Positions 17,960-26,743 of a stretch of DNA of 64,000 bases are shown here, piece by piece. The DNA is from Acidobacteriota bacterium (GTDB lineage Bacteria > Acidobacteriota > Blastocatellia > Chloracidobacteriales > Chloracidobacteriaceae). The stretch lies in NCBI GenBank assembly GCA_016208495.1, contig JACQXX010000056.1, positions 1-64,000 on the forward strand, given 5' to 3'. Below the pieces are notes generated by a model, which was given only the letters and a program-made list of their open reading frames with translations, was not told the DNA's origin and made no database searches. The number at the start of each line of letters is the position of its first letter. The stretch's first letter is position 1. The translations under genes and the position numbers were made by a program.

Positions 17960-18144
17960 TGTGGAAAACTTGTGGAAAAAGTTCCCATCCTGTGGAAATG
18001 TAACCCTGATGAAAATCACAACTTTACGCGCAACTCCAAGTCTGGTGCGGAGTAATCAAAAAATACACTTGCTTTTTCCCGATGGATTACGGACTTAAGT
18101 TTTCCACAGAGCCTGTGGAAAACTTGTGGAAAACTTGTGGAAAA
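17960..18144. promoter_or_regulatory. DnaA box cluster 3 (six exact boxes)
   Basis: TGTGGAAAA occurs at 17960, 17971, 18114, 18125 and 18136, and TTTTCCACA at 18100; TGTGGAAAT at 17991 is a near match. Spacing of 11 bp recurs (17960/17971 and 18114/18125/18136). This lies between the VWFA gene and the LytTR regulator. It may be part of a spread origin, a DnaA titration site, or a regulatory site for the regulator at 18284. Confidence 0.8.
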
Positions 18145-18283
18145 CATTCTGCAGAGTGCTCATTTCCAAAGGAGTTAGACGGCTTTGAGGAAAATAGAGG
18201 CAACTGGAGTGGAAGGTTGGTGTTTTGGGAATTCCCGTCCTGTTTTTGAGTAAAATAGCCCGAAGTTGATTCAGTTTCTCTCT

Positions 18284-19084
18284 ATGCGAATTGTAATTGT
18301 TGATGATGAACCATTTGCCCGCGATGAGCTTCGGTTTTTGATCGAGCACCATTCGGATTGCCAAATCATTGGTGAGGCTGAAGATGGCCCAAGTGCCGTG
18401 CAGTTGATTGAATCCACGACGCCTGACGTTGTTTTTCTGGATATTCAAATGCCGGGAATTAACGGGTTTGATGTACTCCGCACCCTGCAGCTTGAGCAAT
18501 TGCCGCAGTTTGTGTTTGTCACGGCTTATGATCAATATGCCGTTCGGGCTTTTGACGTCAGCGCAACTGATTACGTGCTGAAACCTGTAGCCGAGGATCG
18601 GCTTGGCCAGGCATTGGAACGGTGCCGGCGTCAGTTTCAACAGCCCTCTTCAACCCAACCTGCCCCTTCCCTCCCCCAATCACCCTCTGGCTCCATACCC
18701 CAATTGAACCAAATTCAATCACTTCTGGCGGCTTTACCTCCACGCTCGACCTTTGCCCGGCAAGTGGTTGGGCGAAAAAATCAGCGGCTGTTTATTCTTT
18801 CAGTGGATGAACTGGTATGCCTCGAAATGGAGAGTCAGTTGTTGTTTTTGGTCACTGAAAAAGACCGGTACTGGTCAAATGAGACATTGACAGATTTGCT
18901 CAATCGCCTTGATCCAGAACAGTTTATCCGGGTTCATCGGCAGGCTGCCGTGCGATTAAGCGCTATTCGCGAACTCTCCCCTCTCTCAAATGAACGCATG
19001 TTGTTGCGGCTTTCCAATGGTCACGAGGTCAGTGCCAGCCGAAATTATCTTCCGGATTTAAAAAACCGACTTGGGCTGAAGTAG
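18284..19084 (+). CDS. LytTR-family response regulator
   Basis: This 266-residue protein has an N-terminal receiver domain (about residues 1-120). The acidic pair is in IVIVDDEPFARDEL, the phospho-acceptor Asp in VVFLDIQMPG, and the conserved Lys in YVLKPV. After a Pro/Ser/Gln-rich linker (about 125-155) comes a LytTR DNA-binding domain (about 165-266) with QFIRVHRQAAVRLSAIREL and the closing HEVSASRNYLPDLKNRLG. The usual partner is a membrane histidine kinase; none is present in this window, so it is an orphan here. The ATG at 18284 starts right at the receiver fold. Its upstream region holds DnaA boxes, so expression may be coupled to replication (inference). Confidence 0.92.
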   Translation: MRIVIVDDEPFARDELRFLIEHHSDCQIIGEAEDGPSAVQLIESTTPDVVFLDIQMPGINGFDVLRTLQLEQLPQFVFVTAYDQYAVRAFDVSATDYVLKPVAEDRLGQALERCRRQFQQPSSTQPAPSLPQSPSGSIPQLNQIQSLLAALPPRSTFARQVVGRKNQRLFILSVDELVCLEMESQLLFLVTEKDRYWSNETLTDLLNRLDPEQFIRVHRQAAVRLSAIRELSPLSNERMLLRLSNGHEVSASRNYLPDLKNRLGLK

Positions 19085-19089
19085 GAATG

Positions 19090-19195
19090 AAGAAAGTGGT
19101 TAGTGGTTAGTTCTTGGTTCTTGGTTCTTGGTTCTTCTTCGAAAGTATTGATTTCTAACCACTAACCACTAACCACTTTCTTCATTCTTCATTTT
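19090..19195. repeat. Inverted GGTTAGT/ACTAACC arrays with TTCTTGG core
   Basis: GGTTAGT copies (19098-19112), four TTCTTGG copies (19112-19137), then ATTGATTTCTAACC and three ACTAACC copies (to 19176), then TTCTTCATT. It is palindromic overall. The right end supplies the stop codon and last residues (ENEE) of the TetR gene. Confidence 0.85.
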
Positions 19196-19859
19196 CTTTT
19201 ATGGGCTTAAAAACGTAGCGAAAGATCATATTGGTGAGTTCTTCGATCAAGACGTGTTTGTCTTCTTCAGATCGGTTGCCTGAGAGCATGTATTCATAGG
19301 CCACAGCATCAACAGCGTGGTTAATGACTCGCGACGCAATGTTGACATCTACTTCATTGGTCAACCCCTGACTTTCGCAAGTCGCCAGAATGTCCCTCAA
19401 TTGATGAATTGATTTTTCAATAAATTTTTTTCTCAACTGGGCAATTTCTTCATCCTTACCAGCTAACTCCTGGATAACTCGTGTCAGTCCTGGTGTCAGG
19501 CATTTGTTGTAAAAAGCACGGGCCACCGCTTGTCGAATTTGTTTGCGTAAGCTTGGCAGGGTATGGTCATCGGCCTGAAAATTGCTGAAGACGGCATCAA
19601 TGCGTTCACTGAGCAACCGTTCCAAAACCAGCAGTAAGACCTGTCGCTTGTCGGTGAAATACACATAAAACGAGCCAATGCTCACCTCAGCCGCCTGGGC
19701 AATGTCATTGGACGTGGTTTTTTCAAAGCCACGTTCATTAAACAGCTTCAAGGCGGCTTCGATGATTTTTTCCCTGGTTCGGCGGCTGCGTGCCTGTTTG
19801 GGACGGTTGACGGCTTCAGTTGCAGTTGATGGGGTAGATTCCTGGAAATATGAATTCAT
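19182..19859 (-). CDS. TetR/AcrR family transcriptional regulator
   Basis: This 225-residue repressor has an N-terminal helix-turn-helix: RSRRTREKIIEAALKLFNERGFEKTTSNDIAQAAEVSIGSFYVYFTDKRQ in pieces is the classic TetR signature (about residues 25-75). The C-terminal ligand domain is not diagnostic of any effector. The start at 19859 is the ATG nearest the conserved region; the frame continues 46 codons upstream without support. It is divergent from the small secreted protein at 20352. A promoter with a palindrome in its spacer lies between them and is a candidate target. The C-terminal ENEE and stop are read from an intergenic repeat. Confidence 0.9.
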   Translation of the reverse strand: MNSYFQESTPSTATEAVNRPKQARSRRTREKIIEAALKLFNERGFEKTTSNDIAQAAEVSIGSFYVYFTDKRQVLLLVLERLLSERIDAVFSNFQADDHTLPSLRKQIRQAVARAFYNKCLTPGLTRVIQELAGKDEEIAQLRKKFIEKSIHQLRDILATCESQGLTNEVDVNIASRVINHAVDAVAYEYMLSGNRSEEDKHVLIEELTNMIFRYVFKPIKENEE

Positions 19860-20089
19860 AAAATAACAACAATCTTTGCGACTTCTTTTTCTAATCCCTG
19901 GGCAAGAAATACCGACAGATTGGTGATGCCTGTCATTGGATAACAAGCTGCCTGGATGGTTCAGACGTGAATATTTTCGGAGAGAGTTAGGCGACAAGTC
20001 GAAGGTGATAACGGTAACCCGTGGATAATCAAGATGGTACTAGACAATTTTCAATCTGTCATGACGCGCTTGACCTGGTGCATCAGAAG

Positions 20090-20200
20090 GCATAGGGCTG
20101 AAGAAGTCGGGCTGAAGAAAACGGGCTCAGGGTATTGAACCCGTTTTCTTCCGCCCCAAACCCGAAGTTTTCAGCTCGAAGTCTTCAGCCCTGGTTTTAT
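20090..20200. repeat. TTCAGCCC palindromic repeat block
   Basis: GGGCTGAAGAAGTCGGGCT and ACGGGCTCAGGGTATTGAACC are followed by the inverted arm CTTCCGCCCC...TCTTCAGCCCTGG. This is the same family as 2505-2690. It lies between the TetR gene and the promoter at 20216. Confidence 0.8.
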
Positions 20201-20215
20201 CTCCGGTTTTTTTTC

Positions 20216-20282
20216 TTGACAAAATGAACTTGAGTTCATATTTTACGTTTATCAAAACTGAATAAAAGTTCAAGTTCATTTT
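20216..20282 (+). promoter_or_regulatory. Promoter with operator palindrome for the secreted protein at 20352
   Basis: TTGACA (20216-20221), a 17-base spacer and TATTTT (20239-20244) make a good sigma-70 promoter. The spacer contains the palindrome TGAACT-TG-AGTTCA (20225-20238). AAAATGAACTTGA (20221-20233) recurs inverted and perfect as TCAAGTTCATTTT (20270-20282), downstream of the start point. Two operator sites would allow tight repression, plausibly by the divergent TetR protein (inference). Confidence 0.65.
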
Positions 20283-20351
20283 GGATGAATTCATCTTGAA
20301 TCTTCCAAAGCTCTTCTGGCAACTCTTTCCAAACTTAATGAGGTGAGTGAT

Positions 20352-20702
20352 ATGGTGCGTGCATTTGTGACCCGTTTGATGCTTGTGGTGGTAATGGTGG
20401 GATTGGCCGTGGTGCCGGCGATGGCCCGCAATGTGAGCAAAAAGATGACTTTGCCCCGGGCTTGCGTCATTCAAGGTCAGACCATCAATGCGGGGACCTA
20501 CACCGCAAAGTTTGTTGATGACCAAAATAGCGAACTGGTGATTCTGGACGGCAAAAAGGAACTGGCCCGTGTCCCCTACAAGCTGACCTCCCTTGAGAAA
20601 TCAGCCGCCAATGATGTCGTCGTCTTCAATAACCAGAACGGCACGCGCAGCCTGAGCCGAATTGAATTTAAAGGGCTGAATGCGGCCTTACAGTTTGAGT
20701 AA
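20352..20702 (+). CDS. Small secreted protein, unknown function
   Basis: This 116-residue protein has a clear signal peptide (about residues 1-26, hydrophobic LMLVVVMVGLAVVPAMA with an AMA cleavage site). The mature part is a small beta-rich domain: VIQGQTINAGTYTAKFVDDQNSELVILDGKKELARV in pieces, then NGTRSLSRIEFKG. I recognise the pattern from secreted acidobacterial proteins of unknown role but cannot name a family. The ATG at 20352 has GAGG 9 bases upstream; a GTG 9 bases earlier is less likely. It is a single-gene unit, with its own promoter with palindromes upstream and a strong terminator at 20773. Confidence 0.8.
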   Translation: MVRAFVTRLMLVVVMVGLAVVPAMARNVSKKMTLPRACVIQGQTINAGTYTAKFVDDQNSELVILDGKKELARVPYKLTSLEKSAANDVVVFNNQNGTRSLSRIEFKGLNAALQFE

Positions 20703-20743
20703 GTACTGAATTTTCTAAGTCGTAGCAACTCCTCCTTAAACGT

Positions 20744-20810
20744 GTAGCGCTACATTTTTTTGATTCTTTACGGGACGTTTTCCGCCAGGAAAACGTCCTT
20801 TTCTTTTTTT
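20744..20810 (+). terminator. Rho-independent terminator(s)
   Basis: The palindrome TGTAGCGCTACA (20744-20755) followed by seven Ts may be a minor site. The main hairpin is GGACGTTTTCC-GCCA-GGAAAACGTCC (20773-20798), followed by a T-rich tail to 20810. The rest of the gap 20703-21108 shows a TTGACA at 20842 but no convincing -10 and no gene. Confidence 0.85.
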
Positions 20811-21108
20811 GTCGAATTCATTCTGAAGTCAGGTTGTTAGGTTGACAATATTGTTATATTGATGTAACAAATTCAAAACCTTTACTCTGTGTTCATTCCG
20901 AACTCAATTTTTCAATCACACGGCACTTTTTAATCGAATTTTATCTTCGCTCCCCGCCAGCGAAGGGCACCAGAAGTTGTGCATTTTTTTACACACCTGC
21001 AGATCACAGACCTCCCTCTTTGAGGAGTCCAGTGTTTGGGCCATGAAATTTTCAATCCACCAATAATTTGTGCCAGAAAAATGCAGTTCGACCCCCGGGA
21101 GGAGAATT

Positions 21109-24100
21109 ATGCGTCTTACAGAAAACCTATCCAGCCGCGCCAAACGCCTGGCTGGATTCCTGATGGTGCTGACACTGCTTGGCTTTGCCGCCATGCCGTT
21201 TCTGTCCGCACCCTCGTCCCTTGCCAGTAGCGGCAAAGGATTGATCAACAAAGTATTTTCAACTTCTCGACAGGAGAAGTCTGTTCCTCAAGAAGAGAAG
21301 CAGAAAGAATTGACCAATGAAGAGAAGAATGCCTTGATTGAGACTGAACAAAAGAAAAGCCAGGAATCAGGTGATTTTTCGAAAGCTGGTGTTTTTGCGC
21401 CGCACGTTCCACTCGCTCCTTCCAACGATATGTGTTCTGGGGCCGTTGTGGTTCCGGCAAGCGGTCCATTTCCTTATGTGAGCCCATTGGTCAACGTGTT
21501 CTCAGCCACCAGTACCAACGACCCCGTTCGGACGTGTGGAATCGCCAGTGGTGCGCTCGGATCTGATTTTCTTGGAACCTGGTTCAGATTTACACCGACC
21601 ACGACCGGTTTGTATCGGCTCATGACACAAAGTGTCGGTGAGACCGGTACCGGCCAGCTTCCAAACACTTTTTTTGCCCCAGCTCCTACCTTTACTTCTT
21701 TGTCTCCATCAGGGTTAACCTCTTTTCCCGTTGATACGGCAATGGCTATATTTACGGCACCATCATGCGCAGGACCGTTTACTCAGCTTGTGTGTAGCGA
21801 TGATGGGGCGGGAGGTGGTCAGTCGTTGATTCAGGCCCAGTCATTGACGGCTGGAACTGATTATTACATCCTGGTTTACCGCCGTGATAATCCAGGCCCT
21901 GGTGGTACGTCGCCACTGCCTTTGCAACCGCCAGCCAATGGCGTTCAGCTTTTTGTTTCAACCAATACACCGCCCAATGATACGTGCGGTACCGCCGGTT
22001 CAACGGCTGAAGTCCTGACCCTTGGTACCATTGTGCCAGGTACCTTGCAGGGAGCCACCAATGATTACACGGTGACTTCTGGCGATACAGGGTGGACCAC
22101 CAGTCCCGCTGGAAACAATGCTGGGAATCTTCCAACTACCGCACCTGGGCGGGATACGGTATATAGCTTTACGGCGCCTTCGGCTGGTCGTTATACCTTT
22201 GAATTGACCAATGCCACCCCTATCTCGACTACTATTCCAAATGCAATGATCTATTTGTCAACCACCTGTCCGGCGGCTGGTGCGCCGGCCACTGTGACAA
22301 TCTTTGCGGCTGGAAATCGGTCAACCATCAATGAAACCATTTCGTGCGTGAGTTTGACGGCTGGACAACAAGTCTTTTTGTTTGTTGATGATACTGGTTC
22401 AACTCTACAAAATGGCTACTTTTTGCAAGTAACTCAGTGCAGTAATTTTGAAAACGAAGCGACGACAGGCAACAACGACACTACCGGAACGGCGACGCCG
22501 TTGACCTGCGGTGTGGAAGGCCAGATGGGCACCTCAGGTGACATTGACTTTTACTCGGTGACGGCTGCGACGGCAAACTCTCGATTGTTTGCGATTGTCA
22601 ATGGTGCCTACAGCAGTTCAACGGGTGAATTTGATCTGCGGGTGACCACCACCACCGACACGTTGCAGTCTGACACGGATGACAACACGAATCAGTTTGG
22701 TGGATCTTCGCCAAATTTGGCCGGTGTGACGGTTCCGTCTGGAACATCCTTCTTACGGGTTAACACCTCCAATGCCGCGCCGTATGAAATTTTCCACGTG
22801 GTGCAGCCGCCATCGGCGATGGCGACGGCTGAAACCGCAATGGCGAACAATTTCTTTGATGATCCTGATGTTCAAACTGGGGGATATTTCTTTGGGGCAC
22901 TCAGTGCTGTAACTGATGCCGACGTCTATAAATTTACCGCCACGGCTGGAGACACCATTTTCGTCAGTGTGGACCCAAATCCAGATCGTCTCGATACAAC
23001 AAGCACCTTTAACCCGGCCATTGATTTGATTGACACCAATGGGAACTTGCTTGACCGGGCAAATGATACGGCTGGGAGTTCTTCAAATGCCTCTGGTGCT
23101 GGAAGCCTGACTTCAGCCACCCCCAACTCAACTTCTGAAGCCCTGATCTTTGTGGCGCGCTATACCGGAACCTATTATGTCCGGGTCTTTACGACGGCTG
23201 GATCGTTCCCGACCAATACTGCTCCAGCACCGGTTCCACTGGTGGCGGACTATTTGTTGTCAGTGGCGCTGAATTGCACCCCGCTTTCAGCCGGCCCAGG
23301 CAGCACAACGGTAACCTCAATCAACCGTCAGAGCGCGACCAACCCGGTGTGCGGAACGCCAGCTAGCGTGACCTATCGGGTGACGTTTGCGGCGCCAGTG
23401 AGCGGTGTGACCAACAGCAACTTCAGCCTGACAGATGTTTCAAGCAATCTGACGGGTGAATCAATCACTTCAACCACAGCGGTCGGTGCCGCACCAACGG
23501 CGACGTGGGATGTGGTTGTGAACACAGGAACGGCGGCGGCGGCAACCGGGAACGGTATGCTGCGGCTCAATATGGCCAATTCAACCGGTGTGACCCCAAC
23601 CGTAACCGGCCTGCCGTTTATCACGGGTCAGACCTTTACGGTCAATGCCACACCGACAGCCGATGCCGGGCCAGCCAGCTATGGCACGGTCTGTACCGGA
23701 GCCGCCGTCAACTTGACGGCCACGGTTCCAACCGTTGGCACTGGATCCTGGTCAGTTCAATCCGGACCAGATACCAGTTCCACCCAGTTCAGCAATACCG
23801 CTTTGGCGACGTCAACCTTTACTCCAACGACTGCCGGCAGCTATACCCTGGCCTGGACGGTGTTGAACGGCCCGTGCGCCAATGCAGTTGATACCGCAAC
23901 CTTGACGGTGAATGCTGGACCAACGGCGTCAAATGCCGGGCCAGATCAAATGGTTTGTCAAACGACCACCGCTGTCACGCTAGCCGCCAACGTACCATCG
24001 AGCGGTTCAGGGACCTGGTCGGTCATTAGCGGACCAAGCACCTCAAGTGCTCAGTTTGCAAATACAGCCGTGGCAACCACCACCTTTACGCCAGTCACGC

Positions 24101-25659
24101 GACCTGGCACCTACACGCTACAATGGTCAATTGCTCCGGTTGGCGGAGGCTGCCCGGCCTCAACCGATACGGTGGTCATTAATTTTGTGGCATCACCGAC
24201 AACAGCCAATGCCGGTCCAGATCAAAGCCTGTGTATTTCATCCGCACCAGCCACGCTGGCGGCCAATACGCCGACGTTTGGATCAGGTGCCTGGTCGGTT
24301 GTTTCAGGTCCATCAACTTCAACTGCCCAGTTCGCCAACGTGAACAGTCCAACCACGACCTTCACGCCGACTGGCAGCGTCGCTGGTGTGTACACGCTGC
24401 AGTGGACGATTGCCAATTCACCATGCCCATCTTCCACAGACACGGTTGTGATTACCTTTACAGCCACACCAACCACGGCCAATGCTGGTCCGGATCAATC
24501 GGTCTGTAATGACGGCAGCGCGGTTCAACTTGACGCCAATACACCAGTCGTCGGCTCTGGAAGCTGGACGGTGGTTTCAGGACCAGACTTGTCAACAACT
24601 CAGTTTGGAAGCATGACTGATCCTGACACGACCTTTACCCCGGCTGATGGCGCGGGTGATTACGTCCTGCAATGGACCATCACCAATGCCCCATGTCCGG
24701 CTTCAAGCGATACCGTCACGATTTCAGTCACCTCGTGTCTTGAGTTGCCATTCCTGTTTGTGGCGGATACCAACAATAACCGAATTCAGAAATATGATGG
24801 CACCACCTGGACGGTGCTTGGAACGGATGTCTTAAACGGCATTGACGGCTTCAAGAACCCAGAAGCGGTGGCAGCCGGCGATGGCGGCAACCTCGTGTTT
24901 GTGGCCGATACCGGCAACAACCGAATTCTGCGTTCAGACGATGGTGGTCTGACCTGGACGGTGATTGCCACAACGGGTTCAACCATCAACCCGGCAGCCG
25001 TCAAAACCCCATCCGGTGTGGCACTGGATGCAGCCGGCAACCTCTATGTTTCAGACACCGGCAACCAGCGCGTGTTCCGACTGGATGGCGGTGTTGCGGG
25101 GCCGGCAATTATTTTGGCGGCTTCTGGCACAGGCGCTGGACGTGTTTCAGCTCCGCAAGGGCTGGCGATCACAACGGCCAATACCTTGTTTGTGGCCGAT
25201 AGTGCCAACAGCCGGATTTTGAGCATTGCCAATGCTGATGTGGCAGCGGCCAACACTGGAACGACCTTTGCCTCATCTGGTTCAGGTCTGGCTCAGGTTC
25301 GCAACCCACAGGGCGTCGGCGTCAATGCTGCTGGCGATCTGGGAGTGGCCGATACTGGAAACAACCGGGTGTTGCTCTTCCCTGGTGCGGTTCCAGGTCC
25401 AGCCACGGTGCTGACAACTTCGGGTGTGAGCCTTGGTCAAACCCGGTTGCCGGAAGGGATTACCTTCTGCCTGTTTACCACGGGTGCTTTTGCGGGTGAT
25501 ACGTCAGTCATTGTTGGCGACACAGCCAACAACCGCATTGAAGGTCGCATCCTGGCCGGTGGTACCTGGCAGCTTGTGACCGGAAATCCAAATCCGCCAC
25601 AAACGGCCACGGTTGGTAGCTCGATTGGTCAGTTCCGCGCCCCAAGCAAGATTAGATAA
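21109..25659 (+). CDS. Large secreted protein with Ig-like and NHL beta-propeller repeats
   Basis: This 1516-residue exported protein has a signal peptide with hydrophobic core LAGFLMVLTLLGFAAMPFL. A charged linker (about 50-90) is followed by several beta-sandwich segments resembling pre-peptidase C-terminal domains (about 100-740; for example DTDNNTNQFGG-like and TYYVRVFTTAGSF stretches). Four Ig/PKD-like repeats of about 91 residues begin near 850, 943, 1034 and 1126, each with AGPDQ..C, SGSW.V.SGP and TFTP motifs. The last 300 residues are NHL-type repeats (VADTNNNRIQKYDG, VADTGNNRILRSDDG, VSDTGNQRVFRLDGG), which should fold as a beta-propeller. A surface binding or adhesion role is inferred. 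The start has GGAG 6 bases upstream. A terminator follows. Confidence 0.88.
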   Translation: MRLTENLSSRAKRLAGFLMVLTLLGFAAMPFLSAPSSLASSGKGLINKVFSTSRQEKSVPQEEKQKELTNEEKNALIETEQKKSQESGDFSKAGVFAPHVPLAPSNDMCSGAVVVPASGPFPYVSPLVNVFSATSTNDPVRTCGIASGALGSDFLGTWFRFTPTTTGLYRLMTQSVGETGTGQLPNTFFAPAPTFTSLSPSGLTSFPVDTAMAIFTAPSCAGPFTQLVCSDDGAGGGQSLIQAQSLTAGTDYYILVYRRDNPGPGGTSPLPLQPPANGVQLFVSTNTPPNDTCGTAGSTAEVLTLGTIVPGTLQGATNDYTVTSGDTGWTTSPAGNNAGNLPTTAPGRDTVYSFTAPSAGRYTFELTNATPISTTIPNAMIYLSTTCPAAGAPATVTIFAAGNRSTINETISCVSLTAGQQVFLFVDDTGSTLQNGYFLQVTQCSNFENEATTGNNDTTGTATPLTCGVEGQMGTSGDIDFYSVTAATANSRLFAIVNGAYSSSTGEFDLRVTTTTDTLQSDTDDNTNQFGGSSPNLAGVTVPSGTSFLRVNTSNAAPYEIFHVVQPPSAMATAETAMANNFFDDPDVQTGGYFFGALSAVTDADVYKFTATAGDTIFVSVDPNPDRLDTTSTFNPAIDLIDTNGNLLDRANDTAGSSSNASGAGSLTSATPNSTSEALIFVARYTGTYYVRVFTTAGSFPTNTAPAPVPLVADYLLSVALNCTPLSAGPGSTTVTSINRQSATNPVCGTPASVTYRVTFAAPVSGVTNSNFSLTDVSSNLTGESITSTTAVGAAPTATWDVVVNTGTAAAATGNGMLRLNMANSTGVTPTVTGLPFITGQTFTVNATPTADAGPASYGTVCTGAAVNLTATVPTVGTGSWSVQSGPDTSSTQFSNTALATSTFTPTTAGSYTLAWTVLNGPCANAVDTATLTVNAGPTASNAGPDQMVCQTTTAVTLAANVPSSGSGTWSVISGPSTSSAQFANTAVATTTFTPVTRPGTYTLQWSIAPVGGGCPASTDTVVINFVASPTTANAGPDQSLCISSAPATLAANTPTFGSGAWSVVSGPSTSTAQFANVNSPTTTFTPTGSVAGVYTLQWTIANSPCPSSTDTVVITFTATPTTANAGPDQSVCNDGSAVQLDANTPVVGSGSWTVVSGPDLSTTQFGSMTDPDTTFTPADGAGDYVLQWTITNAPCPASSDTVTISVTSCLELPFLFVADTNNNRIQKYDGTTWTVLGTDVLNGIDGFKNPEAVAAGDGGNLVFVADTGNNRILRSDDGGLTWTVIATTGSTINPAAVKTPSGVALDAAGNLYVSDTGNQRVFRLDGGVAGPAIILAASGTGAGRVSAPQGLAITTANTLFVADSANSRILSIANADVAAANTGTTFASSGSGLAQVRNPQGVGVNAAGDLGVADTGNNRVLLFPGAVPGPATVLTTSGVSLGQTRLPEGITFCLFTTGAFAGDTSVIVGDTANNRIEGRILAGGTWQLVTGNPNPPQTATVGSSIGQFRAPSKIR

Positions 25660-25664
25660 ACCAG

Positions 25665-25732
25665 TTATGAATTATGAAGTATGAATTATGAATGAAGTTT
25701 CTGAGTCATAGTTCAATTCAATAATTCACAAT
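25665..25732. repeat. GAATTAT/ATAATTC heptamer arrays
   Basis: TTATGAATTATGAAGTATG and more copies of the GAATTAT unit (25666-25693) precede TTCAATTCAATAATTCACAA. The layout is the same inverted one seen at 42683-42771. Confidence 0.7.
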
Positions 25733-25733
25733 C

Positions 25734-25799
25734 AGAAAGAGTTGAGCGGGCAGATGTTGTGAATCAGCAACACTGCCTTCTCAACTCTTTCTTTTTTTA
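25734..25799 (+). terminator. Rho-independent terminator after the large secreted protein
   Basis: AGAAAGAGTTGAG (25734-25746) pairs perfectly with CTCAACTCTTTCT (25780-25792). An inner stem forms GGCAG/CTGCC and TGTTG/CAACA, and the hairpin is followed by a run of Ts. Confidence 0.9.
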
Positions 25800-25930
25800 G
25801 GGTTCAGGGTTCAGGGTTCAGGGTTCAGGGTAAAAGACAAACGGGATAAATGCAGATAAAATATCAGCGAGGTACTATTTTAAACCATACCTTCCAAAAA
25901 CCCTGAACCCCGAACCCTGAACCCTGTTTT
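25800..25930. repeat. Inverted GGGTTCA/TGAACCC heptamer arrays
   Basis: Four to five GGGTTCA copies (25800-25832) are followed by a core of about 65 bp, then AACCCTG copies (25900-25927) in the opposite sense. The same pair encloses 61350-61650. Confidence 0.85.
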
Positions 25931-25946
25931 CAAAACCCTGAATACA

Positions 25947-26693
25947 ATGACTCGTGCTGAACTCGAAAATCTTCTTCGCGAATTTCAACAAGGCCATCAT
26001 CAACTGGAAGACATTGTCGGACGGTTGGAAGGCTGGCCGTCTGAGGATCTTGGTATCGCCACTGTTGACCATGCCCGCTCGGCCCGCCATGGATTTCCAG
26101 AAGTCATTTTTGGCGCTTCAAAGTCAAAAGAGCAGGTCGTGACAATTGCCAGGTCGCTCCTTGGTCGGAGCCCCAATGTCCTGATTACCCGAACAACTTT
26201 TGAGGTGTATGAGGCCATCCTGCAACTTTCCCCGGCAGCCCAATTTCACGAGGCGGCTCAGGCAATTAGCATTCGACGGGACCAAACGATGCGGGGAAAA
26301 GGATTGATTCTGGTGGTGTGTGCTGGGACTTCAGACATTCCAGTGTGCGAAGAAGCCGTGGTCACGTGCGAGACGATGGGAAATCGAGTCGAGCGGTTAT
26401 TTGATGTTGGCGTGGCTGGGATTCACCGGCTTTTCAAGGCACAAGACCGGCTTCGTGAGGCGCGTGTGGTGATTTGTGTAGCTGGAATGGAGGGCGCCTT
26501 GCCGTCGGTTGTCGGTGGATTGGTGGCCGTTCCGGTGATTGCCGTTCCGACCAGTGTCGGCTATGGTGCCGCCTTTGGTGGGCTTTCAGCCTTGCTTGGG
26601 ATGCTCAATAGCTGTGCTTCCAATGTGACCGTGGTCAATATTGACAACGGGTTTGGCGCCGGGTATGTGGCTTCGATGATCAACCGGCTGTAA
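25947..26693 (+). CDS. larB: Nickel-pincer cofactor biosynthesis protein LarB
   Basis: LarB carboxylates and hydrolyses nicotinic acid adenine dinucleotide, the first step towards the nickel-pincer nucleotide of lactate racemase and related enzymes. The 248-residue length is standard. The C-terminal half is an AIR-carboxylase (PurE-like) fold with [48 protein letters not shown], and [21 protein letters not shown]. The start ATG at 25947 is directly before the conserved [15 protein letters not shown]. No larC, larE or larA is visible in this window, so the rest of the pathway must be elsewhere. Repeats lie on both sides, so it looks monocistronic. Confidence 0.93.
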   Translation: MTRAELENLLREFQQGHHQLEDIVGRLEGWPSEDLGIATVDHARSARHGFPEVIFGASKSKEQVVTIARSLLGRSPNVLITRTTFEVYEAILQLSPAAQFHEAAQAISIRRDQTMRGKGLILVVCAGTSDIPVCEEAVVTCETMGNRVERLFDVGVAGIHRLFKAQDRLREARVVICVAGMEGALPSVVGGLVAVPVIAVPTSVGYGAAFGGLSALLGMLNSCASNVTVVNIDNGFGAGYVASMINRL

Positions 26694-26743
26694 TTTTGGG
26701 TTCCGGGAAAACAACCAAAAGGACGAAAAGGACGAAAAGAAAT

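Noticed and set aside
20842-20870. TTGACA at 20842 as promoter of the large secreted protein
   Set aside because: No acceptable -10 hexamer lies at 16-18 bp, and the leader would exceed 230 bases.
22790-22810. CCACGTGG-containing sequence as a fourth parS
   Set aside because: The flanks (TTTTCCACGTGGTGCA) are not palindromic and do not match the other three sites.
25800-25927. GGGTTCA arrays as telomere-like sequence
   Set aside because: They resemble plant-type telomere heptamers only in length, are short, internal, and paired inverted like the other families here.
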